Below are positions 18,460-27,691 of a DNA stretch of 64,000 nucleotides, one piece after another. The position numbers were made by a program, and so were the translations under genes. Origin of the DNA: Teredinibacter sp. KSP-S5-2 (lineage in GTDB: Bacteria > Pseudomonadota > Gammaproteobacteria > Pseudomonadales > Cellvibrionaceae); NCBI RefSeq assembly GCF_032773895.1, contig NZ_CP120416.1, positions 3,222,001 through 3,286,000 of the forward strand, in the 5' to 3' direction. Under the pieces are notes generated by a model, which saw only the letters and a program-made list of their open reading frames with translations, was not told the DNA's origin and made no database searches. Each line of letters starts with the position of its first letter. Positions within the stretch are counted from its first letter, which is position 1.

Positions 18460-19794
18460 TTATTGGCGGATCGCCCAAAATTCGAATTCAAGACCAGGGA
18501 ATTCCCCACCCACATGCACAGCAAAACCACCGGAATTTTGTAGCTCTTTCCAGAAAGCATTTTGCTTTTCCAACTCAAAATACGTGGTTTCCGAACGGAA
18601 TGGGATTTGACGTGGTGCAACTGGTAACGCTTTAAGCGGAATACCTGGCATTGCCGCATTCACTAACTGACGAATACGCTCAACTGGCCCGATTTTAATT
18701 TGCGCAGGCAAACGGTTACGAATCACATCTTCAGGCACATCAGCCCGCACAGCGAGAATGTATGTCGCCGTAGACAGCATGGATCTGTCGGTAATTTCGG
18801 CAACACGAATACCGTATTTCTTTTCAACCAGGCTAAGCGCGACGGCAGTTTGTTCATAAACCATAGACAAGCATTTACGCAAGCTACCCATAACCGGAGA
18901 GAAAGTCGTTTGCAAATCATCGTGTAAATATTCGGGAAACGCTGGCGGACGTTTTTCCTGCGCAACAAATGTCGACAGCTCTCCCACCATTTGCAGCGCC
19001 TCAGCATACAAATTCACAGGATGCAGGCCGTTCATTTTCGCCAGGTGATTAGTGAGCGGCTCCAGTCGATTAATTAACTGCAACATCATATAGTCGGCAA
19101 TTTCTGCTGTGCCGCCGCGACGTGCATCTGCAAGTCGCCCCGCAATCGCTTCCGCCCGATGATGCAACAGACCGGCAAGCTCGGAAATAAACCCTGTCAG
19201 TTTCGGCGCGGCCTTACAATCAACACAGGTCGGTAAATATTGGTCATCAAGCAACACATTTTTATCATCTCTCGATTCAGAGATTTTCAATACCCCGATA
19301 CAGGCGTAGCCGCTTAAGTCATCACCTTCCAACAACAACCGTAAACGCAGCTTACCAACCTCCAAAGGCTGATTATCGCCACCATCTGTTGCAACATCGC
19401 GAACCGACACTTCCGAGGAATAATAACGAGCCAGGCCACGCGTGCTTTCCTGTGGAAGGATTTCAACCGCACCGGCACGTTTTACCGGTACCGCAAGATA
19501 CACAATTTTATTATGCGTATTTTCCGGCACTTCAAGAACTGGCGGCACATCGTCAACATCTGGAAAACTGAAAGGTGTTCCATCGGGAAACACGCCTTTC
19601 GCATGAAGCAACGATACTTTACCTAAAGGCAAAAGTTGTTGATCAATTTCCAACTCACTGACACCCCAACCATAAGCTCCGTATGCTGAACACCGTCCGT
19701 GAATGTACCGTTCAAAATATCGGTCCTGCTGTTGAAAGTGCTGCGGGTTAAGAAACATTCCCTCAGACCATATTACCTTGCTATCTAGCGACAT
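18460..19794 (-). CDS. tssK: T6SS baseplate protein TssK
   Basis: About 444 residues, normal length for TssK (VasE/ImpJ). The N-terminus K-V-I-W-S-E-G-M-F-L-N-P-Q-H-F-Q-Q-Q-D-R is the family hallmark. The C-terminal domain, with the Y-F-E-L segment and F-A-V-H-V-G-G-E-F-P-G, is the part that contacts the TssL/TssM complex, while the N-terminal shoulder binds TssF/TssG. It acts in the cytosol, docking the baseplate to the membrane complex. tssJ lies upstream and tssL downstream; the gene start has AAAGAG at about 7 nt. Confidence 0.95.
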   Translation of the reverse strand: MSLDSKVIWSEGMFLNPQHFQQQDRYFERYIHGRCSAYGAYGWGVSELEIDQQLLPLGKVSLLHAKGVFPDGTPFSFPDVDDVPPVLEVPENTHNKIVYLAVPVKRAGAVEILPQESTRGLARYYSSEVSVRDVATDGGDNQPLEVGKLRLRLLLEGDDLSGYACIGVLKISESRDDKNVLLDDQYLPTCVDCKAAPKLTGFISELAGLLHHRAEAIAGRLADARRGGTAEIADYMMLQLINRLEPLTNHLAKMNGLHPVNLYAEALQMVGELSTFVAQEKRPPAFPEYLHDDLQTTFSPVMGSLRKCLSMVYEQTAVALSLVEKKYGIRVAEITDRSMLSTATYILAVRADVPEDVIRNRLPAQIKIGPVERIRQLVNAAMPGIPLKALPVAPRQIPFRSETTYFELEKQNAFWKELQNSGGFAVHVGGEFPGLEFEFWAIRQ

Positions 19795-19835
19795 ACCTTT
19801 TCTCTTTATGGTATCGAATGAACTCGAATTAGCTA

Positions 19836-20330
19836 TTATTTTTCGATTAATTTAATGTCGTTGCTGGTGATACGAACCTTAACCGAATCACGAATAACAT
19901 TGTTTGATGTTACCGGGAAAACCAATTTGTAGTTCGCATCTTTATATTTAAAAAACTGAGCAAATAACGCGATGTATTGAGTATCTTCTTCCAATACAAA
20001 TTTCTCTATTCGGCTTTGCCCCGGCACTAATCGTTTTAGCTCTTGTTTGGAAACGAAGTCCGCTCCCAGAATCTCTTCATCGCGCTCGTATAAATCAATA
20101 AAATCTGATTTATTAAACATCTTGGTCGACTTGAGCTGATAAAGACGAATAAATAGAGGTGATGGACGATTCTGCTCATCTGGATTGATATCAGAATCAA
20201 CGATTAAGTTGAGCTTTAAGTTGGTATCCAGATTAAGTACGCCGCCAACACCACTATTTACAGTCTCGCAGCCGGATAATCCAACTAGAACCACGGCGGA
20301 AAAGATCCATGCTAATTTGTATTTGAACAT
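19836..20330 (-). CDS. tssJ: T6SS outer-membrane lipoprotein TssJ
   Basis: About 164 residues. The signal peptide ends in the lipobox L-S-G-C with Cys21 as the lipidation site. The mature domain shows the TssJ (VasD) pattern: L-N-L-I-V-D-S-D-I-N-P-D-E-Q-N-R-P-S-P-L-F-I-R-L-Y-Q-L, then F-x-x-x-D-F-I-D-L-Y-E-R-D. TssJ is anchored in the outer membrane and binds the periplasmic C-terminus of TssM. The ATG at 20330 is chosen over an in-frame ATG at 20345, because GGGGGA lies 7 nt upstream of 20330 and the shorter form starts right at the signal peptide. Confidence 0.94.
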   Translation of the reverse strand: MFKYKLAWIFSAVVLVGLSGCETVNSGVGGVLNLDTNLKLNLIVDSDINPDEQNRPSPLFIRLYQLKSTKMFNKSDFIDLYERDEEILGADFVSKQELKRLVPGQSRIEKFVLEEDTQYIALFAQFFKYKDANYKLVFPVTSNNVIRDSVKVRITSNDIKLIEK

Positions 20331-20354
20331 ACTGACGTCCCCCAAAAATTATCT

Positions 20355-22052
20355 TTAATTTTTATTTTTTCGCTCAGCTACAAGCCGACGTAATTGATCT
20401 TCGTATGCTTGAACAAAATCGTCACCGAATAAATGCTGGAAAGAATGCTCCATATTATCCATCAGGTTTTTATAGTGCTCATGATAGGCAGCCCAATATT
20501 TGGCTTTTTGCATTGCAGGAATAACCGCTGCTTTGCCGCCTTTATCAAACATTTTTTCCAGATTCTCCGGGTTAAAACGCTCAATCATACTTTCGAAGCC
20601 GTAACGAATACCCGCAATAATCGCTATCTGATGTTCCGCCACGCCCTGAAAACCTTCTTTAAATGCTTCAACAGGCTCTTTATAAGCAGCGCTTTTTTTG
20701 ACGAACATGTTTTCCAATGCCTCTTCGACATTGACAGAAAACTTAAGCGGATTATTTTCCACCGGCTGAATGGTGGTGACATTCATTCTAAATTCATTCT
20801 TGATGCTGGTTCTCGAACGTAACAGTTGCATCATGCCTTCCACTACTTCACGCATCAGTTCACCGGCCAACTGGCTGATTTCCAACACTTGCTCATTACT
20901 CAAGCCAGAGCTATCCAACCCCATTGCATCAATAAAAGCGTTACCCGCTTTAATGGATTGAATCGCATTTTTTCGCATCTCGGCTTTTTTGGCCTCAGCA
21001 GAACCACCAGGCTTTGGTGAGGCGGTTTGAGTTTGACGTGCCGGACGCGGTTTCTGAGACGCAACTTCGGCTGCGGGCTCAGCAGGAACCGGGCGAGGCC
21101 GAGGCTTTGGCGTTGGTGCAGGTTTAGGTGTTGGCGCTGGAACAGGCGCAACTGGTGGAGCCGCTTGTAACGGGTCAGGGTTAGGTATAGAAAAATCTGT
21201 CGGCTCGGAAGAGATATCTGGCCCACCGAAAGGAGAATTATCGGTACCGCCACCCATGAGATCGTCATCCCATCCTTCTGGGATCAGATTCTGTTCGGAA
21301 GAAGAAGGCCAACTCACATTTTGTGATAACGGATCTGAACCGTCACCGTAACTATTCGGTGAAGGTTCGGAACCAAAAGGCGAAGCAGAATTCCCTGAAG
21401 GTGGTGCAAAAGGATCGGAAGTGAATCCGCTATTGGATGCACTGCTGCCACCGAAAGGGTCAGAGCCAAAACCACTATCCGACGTCATTCCGCCACCAAA
21501 TGGATCATTTTGACTTTTGTATGCATTATCAAGCGCGGCAAGTGGATCAGAAACTTCAGGCTCAGGGTTGAGAGAAAGACTGTCTTCGAAATTGAGCCCT
21601 GATGAACCAAAAGGACCGGGATCTGAAGCTGGAGGTGTACCGAACAAGCTATCGTCAGAAGCCATAACACCGAACGGAGAATCTCCGAAAGGCGAAGACG
21701 ACCCCATGCCTTCACTCATAGACGCACCGGCACTGTCGACACTCGCTTCGAAGCTATAGTCCCCAAGCTCGAATGTATCACCATCCGCCAACGGCATCTG
21801 ACTCCCTTTTCCCAAAGGCTCGGGAGAACCGTTAACAAATGTCCCATTGGTACTTAAATCAGTGATGAAATACTGGCCGCCGGAAAAGCTGACCTCACAA
21901 TGTCTGGAAGATAAAAAGCGATCGGGATCTTGCAAAATCCACTGGTTATTCGAACCTCGCCCAATACTCCCACCTTCCTCTCCGAAGGTACGACTGGTTT
22001 CCGGCAAGCTTACCCCTTCAGGCGATTTAACAATTGTTAATATTAATGACAT
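20355..22052 (-). CDS. tagH: T6SS FHA-domain protein TagH (Fha)
   Basis: About 565 residues. An N-terminal FHA domain (about 25-100) carries all phosphothreonine-binding motifs: G-R at 31-32, S-S-R-H at 48-51 and S-T-N-G-T at 67-71. A long acidic Ser/Gly/Pro/Phe-rich linker (about 110-350) has many D-P-F-G-x repeats and ends in a proline-rich segment. The C-terminal domain (about 365-560) is the T6SS-associated TagH/ImpI type. It should bind phosphorylated partners of PpkA and promote assembly. It is the first gene of the leftward operon, with AGGA 7 nt before the ATG, and diverges from tssA. Confidence 0.94.
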   Translation of the reverse strand: MSLILTIVKSPEGVSLPETSRTFGEEGGSIGRGSNNQWILQDPDRFLSSRHCEVSFSGGQYFITDLSTNGTFVNGSPEPLGKGSQMPLADGDTFELGDYSFEASVDSAGASMSEGMGSSSPFGDSPFGVMASDDSLFGTPPASDPGPFGSSGLNFEDSLSLNPEPEVSDPLAALDNAYKSQNDPFGGGMTSDSGFGSDPFGGSSASNSGFTSDPFAPPSGNSASPFGSEPSPNSYGDGSDPLSQNVSWPSSSEQNLIPEGWDDDLMGGGTDNSPFGGPDISSEPTDFSIPNPDPLQAAPPVAPVPAPTPKPAPTPKPRPRPVPAEPAAEVASQKPRPARQTQTASPKPGGSAEAKKAEMRKNAIQSIKAGNAFIDAMGLDSSGLSNEQVLEISQLAGELMREVVEGMMQLLRSRTSIKNEFRMNVTTIQPVENNPLKFSVNVEEALENMFVKKSAAYKEPVEAFKEGFQGVAEHQIAIIAGIRYGFESMIERFNPENLEKMFDKGGKAAVIPAMQKAKYWAAYHEHYKNLMDNMEHSFQHLFGDDFVQAYEDQLRRLVAERKNKN

Positions 22053-22436
22053 TTGATCGTCCTGATAATAATTCTTAACTCACAACGACGGGCTTCTTTA
22101 CCACCACCCACTTCATCAGCAGACTCGCGAGTATATATCCCCTGAGCCGGGGTATAAATCGTTGAACCCAAAAGAGTTTGGATTTTTTACCAACTTTGAT
22201 GGTAAAGCCTACGATGCGCTCAAACCCCGCACTATATCAGACATCTACGATGCGAGTTAATTGTGCAAATCCGTCTTCAATGTTAACCTGCCCGCAATAA
22301 AAGCGGTGTTTATTCTGGACATCAAACAGCTCAGCCCTTAAGTGTGAACCAGAGCACAAAAAAGAAATGACTTAGACGCCAAAATGCTTCAGCGCCTAAA
22401 GTTGATAAACAAGTTTTTGCAAAGGAACATAGGAAC
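22053..22436. other. Divergent promoter region between tagH and tssA
   Basis: This 384-bp gap separates the two T6SS operons and must hold promoters for both. Visible elements are a CRP-like palindrome at 22343-22358 (listed separately) and a 10-base direct repeat, CTACGATGCG, at 22209-22218 and 22245-22254, 36 bases apart. The stretch 22174-22206 contains two related T-rich/ACTTTGATGG segments. I see no sigma-54 -24/-12 element (TGGCAC-N5-TTGC) and no clean sigma-70 pair. No open frame here looks like a gene. Confidence 0.6.
22343..22358. promoter_or_regulatory. Candidate CRP-binding site upstream of tssA
   Basis: The sequence TGTGA-N6-GCACA matches the CRP consensus TGTGA-N6-TCACA at nine of ten fixed positions. 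Its centre is about 86 bases before the tssA start codon, a distance compatible with class I or II activation. CRP control of T6SS genes is known in Vibrio cholerae. The match is seen; the function is inferred. Confidence 0.45.
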
Positions 22437-23552
22437 ATGGCCTCACCAGAAGTCATTGACGTTAGTGGTTTATTAGAACCCATTTCGGACGATCTACCTG
22501 CTGGCTCAGATCCTAGAGAGGACCGCTCCCCCACTTCACCGTATCAAACAATAAAAGCAGAAAGAAACGCTGCACGCGCTGCAGAACGCAACAGCGTGCA
22601 CGACGGCAATACCACTGAAGCCGATGATCATTGGCGAAAAGTATTAACCACTGCACCAGAAATTCTTAAATCAGTAGGCAAAGACCTGGAAGTTGCCAGC
22701 TGGTATATCGAAGCCCTAGTTCGTCGCCATGGGTTTCAAGGCTTAAGGGACGGCTTTAAACTTGTTCACGGTTTAATCGAAAAGTATTGGGATAATTTGT
22801 ATCCCATGCCAGATGAAGACGGCATTGAAACTCGCGTCTCATCTCTATCCGGCCTTAATGGTGAAGGCGCAGAAGGTGTTTTGATTGCGCCCATCAGAAA
22901 AGTGATGATCACTGAAGGCCAATCTGTTGGCCCATACAGCTTTTGGGAGTACCAACAAGCTCTCGACGTACAGAAAGTAGCCGATGAATCAACGAAATCT
23001 GCAAAAGCTGCTAAATTAGGTTTTACACTGGACGAAGTTGAAAAAGCGGTATCGGAATCCAGCCAGGAATTTTTTGTCAACCAAAGAGACGACATTACCC
23101 AAGCGATTGACGCATACAAAGCCGCAGGCCAGTTACTGGACGAGCACTGCGGAGTCAATGATGCTCCCCCCATCCGAAATATCATCGAAGTTTTGGAAGA
23201 ATGTTGTGGGGCAGTAAACCACATAGGTAAGCACAAGTTTCCAATTGAGGAAGTTGGGGCAGAAGAAATGACAGAAGATGGCGCAGAATCATCGCCAGAT
23301 TCAACGGAAGGAGCTGCTCCCGCTGCGGTACAACGGGGCCCAGTACAAAGTCGCGAAGCCGCATTCAAGCAACTTACCGAAATAGCCGAGTTCTTCCGTA
23401 AAACGGAACCACACTCACCAGTTTCATATGTTCTGGAAAAAGCAGTAAAATGGGGCAATATGCCATTGAACGAGCTAATTCAAGAGCTAATTACAGACAA
23501 CAACTCTCTAGAACGCTTTAGCGAACTAACAGGCGTTAAAGTTGAGAATTAA
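22437..23552 (+). CDS. tssA: T6SS protein TssA (ImpA N-terminal domain)
   Basis: About 371 residues. The ImpA_N domain spans about 8-110: [16 protein letters not shown] followed by [29 protein letters not shown]. The C-terminal part holds a Glu/Pro-rich linker (about 265-295) and a helical domain with [31 protein letters not shown], the typical tail of short TssA proteins. TssA recruits the baseplate and primes polymerisation of the tube and sheath. AGGAAC sits 4-8 nt before the ATG. It is the first gene of the rightward operon. Confidence 0.94.
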   Translation: MASPEVIDVSGLLEPISDDLPAGSDPREDRSPTSPYQTIKAERNAARAAERNSVHDGNTTEADDHWRKVLTTAPEILKSVGKDLEVASWYIEALVRRHGFQGLRDGFKLVHGLIEKYWDNLYPMPDEDGIETRVSSLSGLNGEGAEGVLIAPIRKVMITEGQSVGPYSFWEYQQALDVQKVADESTKSAKAAKLGFTLDEVEKAVSESSQEFFVNQRDDITQAIDAYKAAGQLLDEHCGVNDAPPIRNIIEVLEECCGAVNHIGKHKFPIEEVGAEEMTEDGAESSPDSTEGAAPAAVQRGPVQSREAAFKQLTEIAEFFRKTEPHSPVSYVLEKAVKWGNMPLNELIQELITDNNSLERFSELTGVKVEN

Positions 23553-23581
23553 TCCAAACCAATTGCTGCAAGGGTGGAATT

Positions 23582-24112
23582 ATGTCCGAAAGCATTCATG
23601 ATAAATTGAAACGTGTTAGAAAACCCAGGGTTCATATTACCTATGACCTTGAAACCAATGGAGCGGTCGTCAATAAGGAAATCCCGTTTGTTATGGGTGT
23701 TATGGGAGACTATTCCGGAGACAACACTGAAGGGAAAAAAGCCCTGAAAGACCGCAAGTTCTCTCAAATTGACCGGGACAACTTCAACGAAGTCATGGGT
23801 AAAGTAAACCCAAAACTCGATATGAAAGTTGAAAACACCCTTGAAAATGACGGTAGTGAGTTTTCAGTAAGCCTGGATTTCAACAATATGGAAGACTTTG
23901 AGCCACACAAAGTTGTGGAACAAGTTGAGCCGTTGAAAAAGCTTATGGACACTCGCAACAAGCTCCGCGACCTGCTTACCAAGGCAGACCGCTCTGAAGA
24001 GCTAGAAGAAGTTTTAGAGAAAATACTCAGCAATACTGACGCACTTAACGCTTTATCCAGTGAACTAGGCGTTGAATCAGGTGACGGAGAGGACGGCAAA
24101 GATGGCGAATAA
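23582..24112 (+). CDS. tssB: T6SS sheath small subunit TssB (VipA)
   Basis: About 176 residues. The family signature is intact: [27 protein letters not shown], followed by [10 protein letters not shown] and V-x-N-T-L. TssB pairs with TssC to build the contractile sheath. The stop codon overlaps the tssC start region (tssC ATG at 24102), so the two are translationally coupled, as expected for subunits made in equal amounts. RBS GGTGGA is 5 nt before the ATG. Confidence 0.97.
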   Translation: MSESIHDKLKRVRKPRVHITYDLETNGAVVNKEIPFVMGVMGDYSGDNTEGKKALKDRKFSQIDRDNFNEVMGKVNPKLDMKVENTLENDGSEFSVSLDFNNMEDFEPHKVVEQVEPLKKLMDTRNKLRDLLTKADRSEELEEVLEKILSNTDALNALSSELGVESGDGEDGKDGE

Positions 24113-25595
24113 TGAAGAACAAGTAGCAGATAGCAGCCAGGAGGCGGAAGCCCAGGAAATCAGTTTCCTTGATCAGGCAATCTCTGCAACTAAGCAAACT
24201 CCTAAAGACCAAACTGAGGATTTGCTAAAGGCACTAACTAAAGAAGCATTATCCGGCTCATTACAGTGGGATAAAAACCTATCAGTAACGATTAACAATG
24301 CCATTGCTGCCATCGACGCGGCGATGTCAAAGCAGCTTGCTGCTGTTATGCACAATGAGAAATTCCAGAAACTGGAAGGCTCATGGCGAGGATTGAACCA
24401 TCTGGTAATGAACTCGGAAACAGGTTCTCAGATGAAAATCCGCATGATGAATATCAGCAAGAAAGAATTAAGCCGTGACCTTGAGAAAGCGGTTGAATTC
24501 GACCAAAGCCAGATTTTCAAGAAAATCTACGAAAGTGAATTTGGTATTGCCGGTGGTGAACCTTATGCAGCGTTGATTGGTGACTACGAATTCAGTTCTC
24601 ACCCAGAAGACGTATCGCTACTTTCAAAAATGTCTAACGTTGCGGCTGCGGGCTTCTGTCCTTTCCTATCCGCTGCAGCACCTGAGATGTTTGGTTTTGA
24701 AAGCTACACAGAGTTGTCCAAACCTCGCGATCTTGAAAAGATTTTCGACTCGGCAGAATACATCCAATGGCGCAGTTTCCGCGATAGCGATGACTCTCGC
24801 TTTGTTACATTGGCAATGCCCCGTGTATTGGCTCGTTTACCATATGGTGAGGCAACCAAGCCCGTTGAATCATTCAACTATGAAGAAGCGGCAACAAACG
24901 AAATTGGTCAGCACGTTACCAGTGAACATGACACTTATTGCTGGATGAACGCAGCCTATGCCTTGGGTACAACCTTAACAAAAGCGTTTGCTGAATACGG
25001 TTGGTGTACCAGTATCCGCGGTGCAGAAGGTGGCGGTAAAGTTGAAGGCTTACCAAGTCACACCTTCGTCAGTGATGACGGCGACATGGATCAGAAGTGT
25101 CCAACCGAGATTGGTATTACTGACCGTCGTGAAGCAGAGCTTAGTAAACTTGGTTTCTTGCCATTGTGTCACTACAAAAATACTGATTACGCGGTGTTCT
25201 TCGGTGCACAAACCACTCAGAAACCTAAGAAATTTGATAACCCGGATGCAACTGCAAACGCGGCGATTTCTGCTCGCTTGCCATACATCATGGCGACCTC
25301 TCGTATTGCTCACTTCTTGAAAGTAATGGCTCGAGATAAAGTCGGTTCCTTTATGGAAGCGTCTGAAGCGGAAGAATGGTTGAACAAGTGGATCAGCAAC
25401 TATGTAAATGGAACGCCAGGCGCAAGTGCTGAAATGAAAGCCCGCTACCCACTAGCAGAAGCGCGTGTTGAAGTTAAAGAAGTACCAGGTCAACCTGGTG
25501 TATTCAACGCAGTGGCCTGGATGCGTCCTTGGCTGCAAATGGAAGAATTGACTGCCTCGTTACGGTTGGTAGCCAATATTCCTAAAGCAGGCTAA
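24102..25595 (+). CDS. tssC: T6SS sheath large subunit TssC (VipB)
   Basis: About 497 residues, the expected size. The central DUF877-type region includes [39 protein letters not shown] and A-E-M-F-G-F-E-S-Y; the C-terminus ends [19 protein letters not shown]. It forms the sheath with TssB. The frame extends upstream to 24072, but ATG 24102 has GGAGAGG 7-10 nt upstream and matches family starts. A strong hairpin plus T-run follows 18 bases after the stop. Confidence 0.97.
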   Translation: MANNEEQVADSSQEAEAQEISFLDQAISATKQTPKDQTEDLLKALTKEALSGSLQWDKNLSVTINNAIAAIDAAMSKQLAAVMHNEKFQKLEGSWRGLNHLVMNSETGSQMKIRMMNISKKELSRDLEKAVEFDQSQIFKKIYESEFGIAGGEPYAALIGDYEFSSHPEDVSLLSKMSNVAAAGFCPFLSAAAPEMFGFESYTELSKPRDLEKIFDSAEYIQWRSFRDSDDSRFVTLAMPRVLARLPYGEATKPVESFNYEEAATNEIGQHVTSEHDTYCWMNAAYALGTTLTKAFAEYGWCTSIRGAEGGGKVEGLPSHTFVSDDGDMDQKCPTEIGITDRREAELSKLGFLPLCHYKNTDYAVFFGAQTTQKPKKFDNPDATANAAISARLPYIMATSRIAHFLKVMARDKVGSFMEASEAEEWLNKWISNYVNGTPGASAEMKARYPLAEARVEVKEVPGQPGVFNAVAWMRPWLQMEELTASLRLVANIPKAG

Positions 25596-25610
25596 AAAAT
25601 AGCTTAAAAC

Positions 25611-25637
25611 AAAGGGGGGCATCGCCCCCCTTTTTTT
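25611..25637 (+). terminator. Rho-independent terminator or attenuator after tssC
   Basis: A G/C stem (GGGGGGC at 25614-25620, GCCCCCC at 25624-25630) with a 3-base loop is extended by AAA/TTT and followed by seven T (25631-25637). It is a textbook intrinsic terminator lying inside the operon, 19 bases before the next gene. Partial read-through would make TssB/TssC in excess over the baseplate proteins. Confidence 0.9.
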
Positions 25638-25661
25638 CGCTAACTTCGTGGAATTTTGTCT

Positions 25662-27188
25662 GTGACATCGAATATCGTATTACCGGACTCTCAGCCAGAA
25701 AAGGACCCGTCTGCCTTTCGGATAGACTTGGATCTGCTGTACACCCAGGATGCTTATATTAAAAACCTGGATGATTTTCTCGCAGAAAAAAATTACAAAC
25801 GAGCACTTGAGTATTGGTTAAAAGAATACGAGGATTACCAGCGTTTAGAAGACGCACAGGAAATAAAAGAAGCGCTTCACCACAGCATTGCAGAAATTGA
25901 TCATAAAATTAATGATCAACTTAACATCATACTTCACACCCCCAAGTTCCAAAAACTCGAAGCCTCGTGGCGAGGTTTATGGTCTCTTGTTGAGCAGGTT
26001 GAAGGTACCAAAAATATTAAAGTCAAAGTTTTAGATATCAACTGGAGCGAAGTGTCGAAAGACATTGGCCGAGCGTTGGACTTTGACCAAAGCCAGTTAT
26101 TTCAAAAAGTATACAACGAGGAATACGGTACACCCGGGGGTGAACCATATGGCGTATTAATCGGCGATTACACGATTAGCCACCGCCCATCCCCAGACAA
26201 TCCCTATAACGACATCGCCACGATGGAAGGCATTGCACAAATTGCCGCCGCGTCATTTTCTCCTTTTGTGACATCTGCGGCTCCAGAGTTATTTGGCATT
26301 GATAGTTTTGCCGAACTTGGCCAGCCGATAAACCTGAAGAATATTTTTACCCAGCAGGAATACATAAAGTGGAACGCGTTAAGAAATAAAGCGGATTCGC
26401 GTTTTCTGGGTTTAACATTACCCAGAGTGTTAATGCGTCTTCCCTACCGAAAAACGCCCGGTAGCTATAAAGGCGTGTATTTTCAGGAAAAGCTGTCTCA
26501 CGATGGTTTAACCGGTTATTTATGGGGCAATGCCTGTTACGCCTTTGCTCGAATATTAATTCGGGAATTTGATAACGTTGGTTGGTTTGGCCATATTCGA
26601 GGCGTTCCCAGAAATCAACTTGGCGGTGGCCTGCTGACCAATATGGCGGTAGATCACTTCCCTACCGATTCAGAAGGATTAATCGCAAAACCCACAACGG
26701 ACGTCATTATTACGGATGCCGTAGAAAAAGAGTTGAGTGAGATTGGGCTTATTCCATTGTGCCAATGCTACGATGTGCCATTTGCCGCGTTCTATAACAA
26801 CCAGTCGGTACAACGTCCAAAAGACTATAAAGAAAAAAATACCGAAGTGAATGCCCGGCTGTCCGCCATGTTACAACACGTACTCTGCGGTTCACGCGTG
26901 GCGCACTATATTAAAGTCATGATCCGTGACAAAATTGGCTCTTTTATCAGTGCCGCAGAATGTGAAAGCTTTTTACGTAAGTGGCTATTTAAATATACAA
27001 CTGGTCGGGAAGACCTCGACTGGGAAGAACAGGCGCGTTTCCCATTACGAGAGGCCGCAGTCAAAGTTCGCGAGCACCCGGAAAAACCCGGGCAGTATTT
27101 GTGTGTTATTCACTTGGTGCCACATTATCAAATCGATCAAATGGTATCCGAACTGGAACTGGTCACTGAACTGGCGCAAACGAAATAA
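25662..27188 (+). CDS. Second TssC-type sheath protein (TssC2/ImpD-like)
   Basis: About 508 residues and clearly homologous to TssC along its length: K-F-Q-K-L-E-A-S-W-R-G-L-W-S-L-V, F-D-Q-S-Q-L-F-Q-K-V-Y-N-E-E-Y-G-T-P-G-G-E-P-Y-G-V-L-I-G-D-Y, A-P-E-L-F-G-I-D-S-F, and a C-terminus H-Y-Q-I-D-Q-M-V-S-E-L-E-L-V-T-E. The first 80 residues differ strongly from TssC. A tandem second TssC-like gene is known in the Rhizobium imp locus (ImpC/ImpD) and several related T6SS. No ATG is available. GTG 25662 with GGA about 9 nt upstream fits better than TTG 25656. The gene follows an intrinsic terminator, so it is probably expressed less than tssC. Its role may be in the baseplate-proximal end of the sheath or regulation; this is inference. 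Confidence 0.92.
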   Translation: MTSNIVLPDSQPEKDPSAFRIDLDLLYTQDAYIKNLDDFLAEKNYKRALEYWLKEYEDYQRLEDAQEIKEALHHSIAEIDHKINDQLNIILHTPKFQKLEASWRGLWSLVEQVEGTKNIKVKVLDINWSEVSKDIGRALDFDQSQLFQKVYNEEYGTPGGEPYGVLIGDYTISHRPSPDNPYNDIATMEGIAQIAAASFSPFVTSAAPELFGIDSFAELGQPINLKNIFTQQEYIKWNALRNKADSRFLGLTLPRVLMRLPYRKTPGSYKGVYFQEKLSHDGLTGYLWGNACYAFARILIREFDNVGWFGHIRGVPRNQLGGGLLTNMAVDHFPTDSEGLIAKPTTDVIITDAVEKELSEIGLIPLCQCYDVPFAAFYNNQSVQRPKDYKEKNTEVNARLSAMLQHVLCGSRVAHYIKVMIRDKIGSFISAAECESFLRKWLFKYTTGREDLDWEEQARFPLREAAVKVREHPEKPGQYLCVIHLVPHYQIDQMVSELELVTELAQTK

Positions 27189-27193
27189 TATCT

Positions 27194-27691
27194 ATGGCTA
27201 GAGTTGATAAGAAAAAGAATTTACGACCATCGATACTGGATCGCTTAATTGATGATGAACCACATCTACAGGTCGAAACAGAAAAGACTCGCCACCAACG
27301 CTTAAAAGAATTAAGAAACAGCGTTAGACGGGATCTGGAAAACCTTTTGAATTCGCGTTATCGGGTCATTTCACCACCAGAAGAATTACAGGAATCCAAT
27401 ACTTCGCTACTGAATTATGGCTTACCCGATTTGGCCACTGTGAATATTGTTGACCTCGATAAAAAACGCGAATTTACCCAGAACCTTGAACGCGTATTAA
27501 AAACATATGAGCCTCGCTTTAAATCCGTCAAAGTGAGCTACCAAGACAACAAAGATAATACTGACCGCACACTTCGATTCCGTATCGATGCCACACTCTA
27601 CGCTGATCCTGCGCCCGAGATCGTGGTATTCGACTCTATTTTGGAACCGGCATCGCGAGCGGTAAACGTGGAAGAATCTCAACATGGCTGA
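27194..27691 (+). CDS. tssE: T6SS baseplate protein TssE (gp25-like)
   Basis: About 165 residues with the GPW/gp25 lysozyme-like domain: L-R-P-S-I-L-D-R-L-I-D-D near the N-terminus, V-R-R-D-L-E-N-L-L-N-S-R-Y, N-Y-G-L-P-D-L and the C-terminal F-R-I-D-A-T-L-Y-A. It is the T4 gp25 homologue that nucleates sheath assembly on the baseplate. It starts 6 bases after tssC2 and overlaps tssF by 8 bases, consistent with coupled translation of baseplate genes. Confidence 0.95.
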   Translation: MARVDKKKNLRPSILDRLIDDEPHLQVETEKTRHQRLKELRNSVRRDLENLLNSRYRVISPPEELQESNTSLLNYGLPDLATVNIVDLDKKREFTQNLERVLKTYEPRFKSVKVSYQDNKDNTDRTLRFRIDATLYADPAPEIVVFDSILEPASRAVNVEESQHG

